64,000 nt of DNA from Salinilacustrithrix sp003476595 (GTDB taxonomy: Bacteria; Actinomycetota; Acidimicrobiia; Acidimicrobiales; Salinilacustritrichaceae), in contig CAXAUZ010000005.1 of assembly GCA_963972525.1 (NCBI GenBank), positions 124,001 to 188,000 on the forward strand. Direction: 5' to 3'. The notes under the pieces are model-generated. The model was not told where the DNA came from. It searched no databases and saw nothing but the letters and a program-made list of their open reading frames with translations. Of the stretch, positions 43,839 through 53,974 are shown in pieces (positions within the stretch are counted from its first letter, which is position 1; every line of letters begins with the position of its first letter). The position numbers and the translations under genes were made by a program.

Positions 43839-44913
43839 GGGGTGCCCCGACCGCGTCCCACTTGGCGTCGGGGACCACGACCAGGTTCCCGATGAAGCCC
43901 TTGGCCATGAACGCCCGCTGGGCGTCGTGGAACTCGCTCATCCGGTGCGTGCTGGCCAGCAGCGGCCGGATGGTGCCGGACTCGATGTAGCCGACCAGGC
44001 GGGCGAACGCGGCCCGCGTGCCCTGGGAGGAGCCGTGCAGCTCGAGGTGCTTGAGGTACATGGTCCGCAGGTCGAGCTGCACCACCGGACCGCCGATGGC
44101 TCCCGACGTCGTGTAGCGGCCCTCGGGACGCAGGATCCGCAGCAGGTCGTTGAACATGTCGCCGGCGACGAGGTCGGCCACGACGTCGATGTCGTGCCCG
44201 CCGGTGACCTCGGCGACCGCCTCGACCAGGTCGCCCTCGTCCCGCAGCACGACCCCCTCGGCGCCGATCGCCTTGACCTGGTCGGCCTTGCCGGCGCTGG
44301 TGACCGCGTAGGGGATGGCACCCCGGGCCCGGCACAGCTGGATGAGGCCCGAGCCGACGCCGCCGGATGCACCCGTGATCAGCACCCGCTCGCCGGAGCC
44401 GAGCCGCACCCGGTCGAGCATGTGCTCGCCGGTGAGGTAGGCGCAGCAGAACGTGGCCAGCTCCGCGTCGGTGATGTCGCTGGCCACGACGTGGGCGTGG
44501 TCGGCCGGGACCACCTGGTACTCGGCGTACCCGCCGTCGCGGCCGTGGCCCATGTAGTCGATGTCGGCGAGGCTGTCGTCGTCGCGGTTGTAGATCGAGA
44601 AGTCGACCATCACCCGCTCCCCGATGCGGCCGGCGTCGACGCCGTCGCCGACCTCGACGATGCGGCCCACGCTGTCGGTGCCCTGGATGCGGGGGAACTC
44701 GAGCGTGGACCGGCCCCGGCGCCAGGTGGAGACGGCGCCCGGATCCTCCTCGAGGCCGTAGGCGCCCTCCCGGACCCACACGTCGGTGTTGTTCATCCCG
44801 CACGCGCTGATCTCGAGCAGCACCTCGCCCGGCCCGGGGCGGGGCACGGGGACGTCGTCGCGGTACTCGAGCTTGTCGAGCCCTCCGTGGCCGGTGAGCA
44901 CGACGGCGTGCAT
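43828..44913 (-). CDS. MDR-family (zinc-type alcohol dehydrogenase/quinone reductase) oxidoreductase
   Basis: A 361-residue medium-chain dehydrogenase. The N-terminal GroES-like domain has PRPGPGEVLLEISACGMNNTDVWVREG. The cofactor domain contains RVLITGASGGVGSGLIQLCRARG for NAD(P) binding. Of the usual catalytic zinc ligands, ACGMNNTD keeps a Cys, but the GHE motif is IQGTDSVG and the structural four-Cys loop is missing, so it is more like a zinc-free quinone oxidoreductase or enoyl reductase. Insert DYMGHGRDGGYAEY is family-typical. It is fourth in the UGSC operon, 33 bases after the selenoprotein gene. Confidence 0.85.
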   Translation of the reverse strand: MHAVVLTGHGGLDKLEYRDDVPVPRPGPGEVLLEISACGMNNTDVWVREGAYGLEEDPGAVSTWRRGRSTLEFPRIQGTDSVGRIVEVGDGVDAGRIGERVMVDFSIYNRDDDSLADIDYMGHGRDGGYAEYQVVPADHAHVVASDITDAELATFCCAYLTGEHMLDRVRLGSGERVLITGASGGVGSGLIQLCRARGAIPYAVTSAGKADQVKAIGAEGVVLRDEGDLVEAVAEVTGGHDIDVVADLVAGDMFNDLLRILRPEGRYTTSGAIGGPVVQLDLRTMYLKHLELHGSSQGTRAAFARLVGYIESGTIRPLLASTHRMSEFHDAQRAFMAKGFIGNLVVVPDAKWDAVGAPHAP

Positions 44914-44946
44914 GGTCTCGGGGAGTGCGGTGTTCGTGATGGTGCT

Positions 44947-45465
44947 TCAGCCTTCCGTGAGGGCCGCCACGATCTCGTCGAGGGCGGCGTCGGCGAGGGC
45001 TCGCATCTCGTCGTCGGTGCGGTCCTGGATCGGGTGGGCGACGAAGACGCGGGCAGCGTCGAACCCGAGGGCCTTCGCCTGGGCCGCGGCGGCGTCGACG
45101 AACTCGCTCGACGCGATGAACACGCCGGGCACGCCCCGGCGCTCCAGATCAGCGACGTCGTGCACACTGCACGACGTGCAGGACCCTCAGTCGGCGAGGG
45201 CCTCGATCACCAGGTCGCACTTGGTGGAGATCTCGTGGCGCAGGTCCACCGGGGCGGGCTTGGTGTAGGTCGGCTTGGCGAACCGCACCACGTCGGCGAC
45301 GCCCCGACGGCGCAGGCCCTGCTCGAGGTGGTCGAGGAACACGTCGCCGCGCGGCTTGGTGATGTCGAGCAGGCCGACGACCTTGCCCTCGATGGAGGAG
45401 GGGCGGTCGAGCAGGGCGCGCTCGGCGACCTGCCGTTCACCGGTGGGGTCGAGGACCGTGGTCAT
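44947..45465 (-). CDS. UGSC-family selenoprotein (in-frame TGA read as selenocysteine)
   Basis: Read through one TGA (45189-45187), this frame gives 172 residues; without readthrough it looks like two pieces of 92 and 72 residues. Around the TGA the protein reads LVIEALAD-U-GSCTSCSVHDVADL, the UGSC motif after which this selenoprotein family is named: U93-G-S-C96 is a UxxC redox pair, and C99 follows. The N-terminal part (EGKVVGLLDITKPRGDVFLDHLEQGL) and the C-terminal part (RRGVPGVFIASSEFVDAAAAQAKALGF) flank it as in an alpha/beta fold. A perfect 10-bp hairpin starting nine bases after the TGA is a good bacterial SECIS. The biochemical role of the family is unknown. The gene sits third in a five-gene operon, 12 bases after the thioredoxin-fusion gene. 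Confidence 0.85.
45155..45177 (-). promoter_or_regulatory. candidate bacterial SECIS hairpin
   Basis: In the mRNA, ACGUCGUGCA-GUG-UGCACGACGU forms a perfect 10-bp stem with a GUG loop. The loop is 20-22 nt after the UGA, within the distance used by SelB-dependent elements, and contains the G and U bases such loops need. It lies inside the coding frame, as bacterial SECIS elements do. Confidence 0.7.
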
Positions 45466-45477
45466 GGCCGCATCCTC

Positions 45478-46938
45478 TCACGTGCCGATCGGCACCGTCA
45501 CCGGGTCCGATCCCTCCTCGCCGTTCACCCATCCACCGAGCACGGCGGAGAACAGCCCGGCGCCGCCACCGGCGTGGCAGACGAGCAGGCCGCCCTCGCG
45601 GAACTTGGGCAGCTGCATGCCGGCGAAGGCCTCGGGGATGCCCTCGGCGATGCCGCCGGCGCCCTGCACCAGCTCGTCGGAGTCCAGCAGCAGCAGCTCG
45701 CCGAGCCGCGCCATCAGCTGCACCCGGCCCCAGCCGGCCTCGCGGAAGATCCGACCGTGCTCGGGGCTGATCACGAGCACCGCATCGATCTTCAGCGGCA
45801 GCTTCGGGTGGGCGTTGGCGCGGAGCACCGCGGCGAACGAGCGGACGAGGGACTCGGGCTCGCGCGACTTCTGGTCGATGATCGAGGTCGGCCCGTGGCC
45901 GGCGAAGAGGGTGACGGCGTCGACGCCGGGCTCCAGGCCCCGGTCCACGGACAGCGGCGTGAAGGGCGACCCCTCCTCGTCCTCGGCGAAGCAGAAGCCG
46001 AGCTTGCCGGGGGAGCCGAGCGTGGCCCGGTCGACGCCGCCGGGCAGGCCGCCGCCGACGTTGCGCACGACCAGCTGCAGCGCCCGCCCGATGGTCGAGT
46101 TGGCCCGGTTGCCCTGACCGAGTGCGTTGACGCCCGAGTTCATCCCGATGCGCTGGCGGATGGGCCCGTTCACGATCAGGATCGGGCCGGAGAAGAACGT
46201 GGTGGCCAGCAGGCCGTGCATGTTGAACTCGCGCGTGCAGGCGGCCTCCAGCGCCGAGAGCACCACGGGCAGGTGCTCGGGCAGGCACCCGGCCATGACG
46301 GCGTTCACGGCCACCTTCTCGACCGTGCACTCGACGAGGTCGGGCGGGACGACGGCGACCACCTCGTCGGGGGCCCGCGTGGTGCCGGCGAGCATCCGGG
46401 CGACCCGGGCCTCGGTCGGCGGCACGAGCGGCAGGCCGTCGCTCCAGCCCCGGTCCCACATCGCCTCGAAGTCGTCCTCGAGCTCGGCGAACTCGACCCG
46501 CCGGCTGCGGAGGCCGCTGGCCGAGAACCGACCGGCCAGCTCGTCCGCCCGCATGGGGTCCACCGAGAGCGAGCCGCACCCGGGCCGCCAGTCGGGCAGG
46601 TCCGGTCCGAGGTCGGGGAGGCCGGTGAGGTCCTGCCACTGCTGGCGGTCCCAGCCGACGATGCGCTCGACCTCCTCGCCGTCCTCGATGCGCAGCAGGG
46701 TGGGCACGGTCTCGATGTCCCACAGGTACGAGATGGCCAGGTCGTCGTCGAAGGTCCGCTCGGGGGTCGAGCTCGCCGTGGTCAGGTCGGGGAACGACGG
46801 GTCGTCCTGGGTCACGACGGCCACCAGCTCGGCGGCGTCGACCAGCTGGACCAGCACCGGCTCGACGAGCTGGCAGGTGGGGCAGTCCTGCTTGACGACG
46901 GCGACGAAGCCGTCCGGGAGCGGTGGGCGCTCCGTCAT
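45478..46938 (-). CDS. thioredoxin-domain fusion protein, partner of the UGSC protein
   Basis: A 486-residue protein with two parts. Residues 1-110 form a thioredoxin fold with a C19-P-T-C22 active site (KQDCPTCQLV) and cis-Pro in VPTLLRIEDG. Residues about 150-486 form a large domain I cannot name, with FEAMWDRGWSDGLPLVPPTEARVARML, ECTVEKVAVNAVMAGCLPEHLPVVLSAL and CHAGGGAGLFSAVLGGW. Cysteines in PGCGSLS and MAGCLPEH could serve further thiol chemistry. It probably reduces or feeds electrons to the selenoprotein encoded next. Its ATG overlaps the stop of the hydrolase gene (ATGA). No signal peptide, so cytoplasmic. Confidence 0.75.
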   Translation of the reverse strand: MTERPPLPDGFVAVVKQDCPTCQLVEPVLVQLVDAAELVAVVTQDDPSFPDLTTASSTPERTFDDDLAISYLWDIETVPTLLRIEDGEEVERIVGWDRQQWQDLTGLPDLGPDLPDWRPGCGSLSVDPMRADELAGRFSASGLRSRRVEFAELEDDFEAMWDRGWSDGLPLVPPTEARVARMLAGTTRAPDEVVAVVPPDLVECTVEKVAVNAVMAGCLPEHLPVVLSALEAACTREFNMHGLLATTFFSGPILIVNGPIRQRIGMNSGVNALGQGNRANSTIGRALQLVVRNVGGGLPGGVDRATLGSPGKLGFCFAEDEEGSPFTPLSVDRGLEPGVDAVTLFAGHGPTSIIDQKSREPESLVRSFAAVLRANAHPKLPLKIDAVLVISPEHGRIFREAGWGRVQLMARLGELLLLDSDELVQGAGGIAEGIPEAFAGMQLPKFREGGLLVCHAGGGAGLFSAVLGGWVNGEEGSDPVTVPIGT

Positions 46939-47825
46939 CGGGCCACCGCCGCCAGGAAGTCGAGGATCTCGGCGTTCACCCGTTCGGGCCGCTCGAGCTG
47001 CAGGAAGTGCCCGGCACCCTCGACGACGGTGGTGCGACTGCGCTCGTCGGTGAGGAACCCGGCGCTGGCCTCGGCGAAGTCGGTGCCGATGCAGCCGTCG
47101 TCGGCGCCGTGCAGGTACAGGGCAGGGATCTCGACCGGGGCGGCGCCGGCCGCCTGGATCTCGTCGTAGCGGGGGTCGAGCCCGACGCCGCCGAGGGTCG
47201 CCCGGTAGTAGCCGAGCGCGGCGGTGAGGTGGTCGGGGTCGCGCAGCGCGTCCTTGACGTGCTGCACGGCGGTCGCCGCCACCCCCTCGTCGAGGCCGGG
47301 GGACCAGTCCGCCCACAGCCGGTCGATGAAGGCGAGGTCGTCCTGCTGCACGATCGCCTCGGCGAGCGGGTGCTGGAACACGAACATGTAGAACGACCGC
47401 TTCAGCTGGTCGTAGTCGAAGATCATCCCGGCCATCGCCACCGGGTGGGGCACGGCGGCCGCGACCATCGCCATCCAGCGGTCCGGCTCGTGGTTCACCG
47501 CCGGGTACACCGCCGTGGCCCCCCAGTCGTGACCGATGAGCACGGCGTCGCCGTCGCCCCCGAGCGCCTCGTGCAGGGCGTTGGCGTCGGCGGCGAGGGC
47601 CCCCTGCTGGTAGCAGCCGTCGGCCGGGATGCCGGTCGGTGCGTACCCGCGCATCCACGGGGCGACCGCCCGGTAGCCGGCCTCGGCGAGCACCGGGAGC
47701 TGGTGGCGCCAGCCGTGGGGGGTGTCGGGGAACCCGTGCAGGCACAGGGCCAGGGGGCCGGACCCGAGCTCGAGGAAGGCGAAGTCGAGGTCGTTGGCGC
47801 GGACGCTGCCCTGGTTCGGTTCCAT
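46935..47825 (-). CDS. alpha/beta hydrolase, epoxide hydrolase/haloalkane dehalogenase-like
   Basis: A 296-residue alpha/beta hydrolase whose nucleophile is Asp rather than Ser: GHDWGATAV. With the oxyanion motif HGFPDTPHGW and catalytic His in EGAGHFLQLERP, this places it with epoxide hydrolases and dehalogenases that form an ester intermediate. The acid residue is probably in LHGADDGCIG. It is the first gene of the UGSC operon; a GGAG ribosome site lies just before the ATG. A substrate shared with the downstream thiol/selenol enzymes is plausible but unproven. Confidence 0.83.
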   Translation of the reverse strand: MEPNQGSVRANDLDFAFLELGSGPLALCLHGFPDTPHGWRHQLPVLAEAGYRAVAPWMRGYAPTGIPADGCYQQGALAADANALHEALGGDGDAVLIGHDWGATAVYPAVNHEPDRWMAMVAAAVPHPVAMAGMIFDYDQLKRSFYMFVFQHPLAEAIVQQDDLAFIDRLWADWSPGLDEGVAATAVQHVKDALRDPDHLTAALGYYRATLGGVGLDPRYDEIQAAGAAPVEIPALYLHGADDGCIGTDFAEASAGFLTDERSRTTVVEGAGHFLQLERPERVNAEILDFLAAVAR

Positions 47826-47927
47826 GGAGGCTCCTGGGTGGGGATGTGTGACCGGTGCAACACCGCTGTGGCGGGGTCGCGAGCGATGAGTACCCTGCCA
47901 CCTCCAGGACGACAGGGGGCCAGAACC

Positions 47928-48767
<840 letters not shown>

Positions 48768-48778
48768 CGTCGCCGCCC

Positions 48779-49255
48779 ATGAGCACGATCGATCAGGCCA
48801 CCTACCGACAGGTGCTCGGGCACTTCCCGACGGGCGTCACGGTGATCGCAGGCATGGACGGTGACGAGCCGGTCGGACTCGCCGTCGGGTCGTTCTTCTC
48901 CCTGTCGCTGGACCCCGCCCTCGTCGGCTTCTGCGTCGACCGCTCGTCCGGTTCCTGGGCCCGCATGGTCGACTCGGGCAGCTTCTCGGTGAACATCCTC
49001 GGCGCCGACCAGGAGGACGTGTGCAGGGTCTTCGCCACCAGCGGCGAGGACAAGTTCGACGGCATCGGCTGGAAGCCGGCGGAGTCCGGCTCCCCGCTCA
49101 TCGACGGCGTCCTGGCCTGGATCGACTGCGCCGTCGAGGACGTCCACGCCGGCGGCGACCACGAGATCGTGGTGGGCCGGGTGCTCGGCCTCGACGTCGC
49201 GAACGAGGGTTCGCCCCTGGTCTTCTTCCGAGGTGGCTACGCCAACCTGAAGTAG
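48779..49255 (+). CDS. flavin reductase-like FMN-binding protein
   Basis: A 158-residue split-barrel flavoprotein: YRQVLGHFPTGVTVIAG at the start, VGLAVGSFFSLSLDPALVGFCVDRSSGSWARM (flavin site) and FSVNILG are family signatures. It reduces FMN or FAD with NAD(P)H for a partner monooxygenase or for LLM-type enzymes; which partner is unknown. An ABC exporter gene follows directly, with its promoter beginning one base past this stop. Confidence 0.87.
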   Translation: MSTIDQATYRQVLGHFPTGVTVIAGMDGDEPVGLAVGSFFSLSLDPALVGFCVDRSSGSWARMVDSGSFSVNILGADQEDVCRVFATSGEDKFDGIGWKPAESGSPLIDGVLAWIDCAVEDVHAGGDHEIVVGRVLGLDVANEGSPLVFFRGGYANLK

Positions 49256-49286
49256 TTGACCGCCGGGTCAAGATCTCGGATACGGT
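49256..49286 (+). promoter_or_regulatory. promoter of the ABC exporter operon
   Basis: TTGACC at 49256-49261 and TACGGT at 49281-49286 are spaced 19 bp (17 if GATACG is used). The -10 is seven bases before an in-frame ATC at 49294, the leaderless geometry of this genome. Confidence 0.5.
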
Positions 49287-49293
49287 CGATCGC

Positions 49294-51080
<1,787 letters not shown>

Positions 51081-51081
<1 letters not shown>

Positions 51082-52871
51082 TGGGGTGGATGGGCGGCGG
51101 CGTCGACCAGGACGAGCAGCTCGATCGCGACACCGCGGTCCACGTGCTCAAGCGCACCTACCAGTTCCTCCGGCCCTACCGGCGGCGGCTCCTCGCCGCG
51201 GCGATGTTCGCCGTGCTCTACACGGCCTCCACCCTGGCCGGGCCGTTCCTCGTGCGGTACGGCATCGACGAGGGCATCAAGCCCGAGGACACCGACGTCG
51301 TCAACCGAGCAGTCATCGCCTACATCGTGGTGGCGGTCATCGCCTACGTCGTCTACCGGCGCCAGGTGCTGGCCATCGCCCGCATCGGCGAGGACTTCCT
51401 GCGCGAGCTGCGCATCCGCGTGTTCGACCACCTGCAGCGGCTGTCGATGCCGTTCTACGACCGCGAGAAGGCCGGCGTCGTCGTGTCCCGCATGACCTCC
51501 GACATCGACTCGCTGTCGGAGCTGGTGCAGATGGGCCTGCTCATGTTCGTGCAGAACGGCCTGCTGCTCGTCGTGTCGGTCGTCGTGCTCGGCGTGGTCA
51601 GCCCCCAGATGCTGGCCCTGTGCCTGGTCGCGGTCCCGGGCGTGGTGATCGCCAGCCGCAAGTTCCAGCGCGAGTCCAACGAGGCCTACCTCGATGTTCG
51701 CGACGGCATCGGCGCCACGCTCTCCCAGCTCCAGGAGGGCATCTCCGGCGTGCGCGTCGTGCAGGCCTTCGCCCGGGAGGACGTGCAGACCACCCGCTTC
51801 GAGGCCCACAACCGCCAGCTCTACGACGCCCAAATGCGGTCGGTGAAGATCTCGGCCTGGTACCTGCCGGTGATCGAGATCGCCGGCCTCGGCACCACCG
51901 CCCTCGCCGTCGGCATCGGTGGGTTCTGGGTGCATGAGGGCCTGCTCACCATCGGCACGGTCACCTTCTTCATCCTCACGCTGTCGAACCTGTTCGAGCC
52001 GATCCAGCAGCTCAGCCAGCTGTTCAACACCGTCCAGTCCGCCGGCGCCGGCCTCCAGAAGCTGTACGCCCTGCTCGACACCGGGGTCGACGTCCCCGAG
52101 CGGCCCGGTGCGGTGGACGTGCCCCCCAGCGGCGCCATCGCCCTCGCCGGGGTCGGGTTCCACTACGCATCCGACCCGGACACGAAGGTCCTGGAGGGCG
52201 TCGAACTGACCATCGAGCCGGGCGAGCGCGTCGCCCTCGTCGGCCCGACCGGCGCCGGCAAGTCCACGCTCGCCAAGCTGATCGTGCGCTTCTACGACCC
52301 GACCGAGGGCACGGTGTCCATCGGCGGGGTGGACCTGCGCGACGCCACCCTGGCCTCGCTGCGACGGACGATGGTCGTGGTGCCCCAGGAGGGGTTCCTC
52401 TTCAACGGCACGCTCATGGAGAACGTCCGCCTCGCCCGACCCGACGCCACCGACGACGACATCGTCGCCGCCATGGACTCGATCGGCATCCTCGACCGCT
52501 TCGCCATCCTGCCCGAGGGCCTCGACACCGAGGTCCGCGAGCGCGGCAGCCGGTTCTCCGCCGGCGAGAAGCAGCTGATCTCCCTGGCCCGGGCCGCCCT
52601 GGCCGACCCCGAGATCCTGGTGCTCGACGAGGCCACATCCTCCCTCGACCCCGGCACCGAGGCCATCGTCGAGGAGGCCATGGAGCGCCTCTCCGAGGGC
52701 CGCACCACCATCGTGATCGCCCACCGGCTCACCACCGCGGCCCGGGCCGACCGGGTGGCCGTCGTCGCCGCCGGCTCCCTCGCCGAGGTCGGCACCCACG
52801 ACGAGCTCATCGCCGCCGACGGCCACTACGCCGCGCTGTTCGCCGCCTGGGCCGGCGGCCAACCCGTCTGA
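51081..52871 (+). CDS. ABC exporter half-transporter 2 (catalytic ATP site)
   Basis: A 596-residue half-transporter: an N-terminal six-helix domain (first helix RRRLLAAAMFAVLYTASTLAG), then an ATPase with Walker A GPTGAGKST, Walker B ILVLDEATSSLD with the catalytic Glu, and a non-standard signature FSAGEKQL in place of LSGGQ. Its altered signature pairs with the Asp-type Walker B of the first subunit to make one dead ATP site and one live site, as in heterodimeric exporters such as BmrC/BmrD or TM287/288. Substrates are typically drugs or lipids. It starts by TGATG coupling. Confidence 0.93.
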
Positions 52872-52881
52872 CCCCTCCTCT

Positions 52882-52931
52882 GTTCTGGCCTACCGATCCC
52901 CTCACCGGCGGGGGAATCCGTAGGCCGGAAC
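52882..52931. terminator. palindromic element C (GTTCTGGCC-N32 family)
   Basis: GTTCTGGCCTAC and GTAGGCCGGAAC pair 11 of 12 positions; the GTTCTGGCC/GGCCGGAAC arms are again 32 nt apart. It follows the ABC operon stop by 10 bases. Confidence 0.65.
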
Positions 52932-52949
52932 CGTGGCAGGGTGTCGGCC

Positions 52950-53879
52950 ATGGGGTTGGATCCGGCCATCGCCGCCCGCGTGGCGCACCTGTGGGACGCC
53001 CACGTCCTGCAGCTCCTGTCCGGTGAGGTCGAGGGGGTCCCGGCCGCGGCGCCGATGGTCGTCGACGGCGTGGCCCGGAGCGACGACGTCGTGCCCGGCC
53101 CGGGTGGACCGATCCCCGTGCGCTGGTACCGGTCGACCGCCCTCGCCGCCGACGAGCTCGCCCCGACGCTGGTCTGGGCCCACGGGGGCGGCTGGCAGTT
53201 CGGCGACCTCGACATGCCCGAGGCGGACTCGGTCGCCCAGCGGGTCGCGGCCGCCCTCCCGGGCGTGGTCGTGTCGGTTGACTACCGGCTGGCGCCCGCC
53301 CACCGGCACCCCGCGGCGCTCGAGGACGTGCTCGCCGTCCAGCGGTGGGTGGTCGACCACGGCGCCGAGCACGGGGTGGATCCGCGCCGGGTCGCGCTCG
53401 GCGGGGCGTCGGCCGGCGGGCACCTGGCCGCCACGGCGGCACTCGCCCTCGCCGGCGAGGCCGAGGCGCCGGCCGCCCTGTGGCTGGCGTACCCGGTCAC
53501 GGATCCCGACGGCGGTCCCTACGACGGCCGCCACCCCGACTGCCCGCCCGTGCTCTGGCTCGACCACCTGGGGACCACGAAGCTGTTCGAGGGCTACCTG
53601 GGCGACGACCCGGCCGGGGCCGATCCCCGGATCATCCCCGCCCGCGGCGACCTGTCGGTGCTGCCGCCCACGCTGGTGACCACCGCGGAGTGCGACAGCC
53701 TCTGCCCCCAGGCCCGGCACTTCGTCGGCCTCGCCGAGGCGGCCGGCACCGCGGTCGAGCACCACCACGTCCAGGGCGTGCTCCACGGGTACCTCAACAT
53801 CGTGGGGGAGGAGCCGATCGCGGACGTCGCACTCGATCGCCACATCGCCTGGCTCCGGGACGTGCTGATCGGCAGCTGA
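52950..53879 (+). CDS. alpha/beta hydrolase fold-3 (HSL-type) esterase
   Basis: A 309-residue esterase of the hormone-sensitive-lipase family: oxyanion motif WAHGGGWQFGD, nucleophile elbow GGASAGGHLA (Ser in GASAG), acid in TTAECDSLCPQ and catalytic His in QGVLHGYLNI. It hydrolyses short acyl esters in the cytoplasm. An in-frame GTG nine bases upstream (52941) is possible; the ATG at 52950 has GGCAGGG as ribosome site. The gene is separated from the ABC operon by a palindromic terminator. Confidence 0.87.
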   Translation: MGLDPAIAARVAHLWDAHVLQLLSGEVEGVPAAAPMVVDGVARSDDVVPGPGGPIPVRWYRSTALAADELAPTLVWAHGGGWQFGDLDMPEADSVAQRVAAALPGVVVSVDYRLAPAHRHPAALEDVLAVQRWVVDHGAEHGVDPRRVALGGASAGGHLAATAALALAGEAEAPAALWLAYPVTDPDGGPYDGRHPDCPPVLWLDHLGTTKLFEGYLGDDPAGADPRIIPARGDLSVLPPTLVTTAECDSLCPQARHFVGLAEAAGTAVEHHHVQGVLHGYLNIVGEEPIADVALDRHIAWLRDVLIGS

Positions 53880-53908
53880 GCGACGTGGGACCACGGCCGT
53901 CGAATTAC

Positions 53909-53921
53909 TAGTATGGCCATA
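53909..53921 (+). promoter_or_regulatory. sufB promoter -10 with overlapping palindrome
   Basis: An AT-rich island in GC-rich DNA holds TAGTAT (53909-53914, TANNNT) and the perfect 10-bp palindrome TATGGCCATA (53912-53921), 54 bases before the sufB GTG. The overlap suggests a repressor site, plausibly for an Fe-S-sensing regulator; no such gene is in the window. Confidence 0.45.
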
Positions 53922-53974
53922 GGAGAAATCCCTGCCCGTGTGGCGGGGCCCACCCACGACACCCGGAGGCCCCT

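Noticed and set aside
44947..45465. Two separate short hypothetical genes, or a pseudogene broken by a stop
   Set aside because: The two frames are in phase, the break is exactly at a UGSC motif, and a SECIS-like hairpin follows; a selenoprotein explains all of this better.
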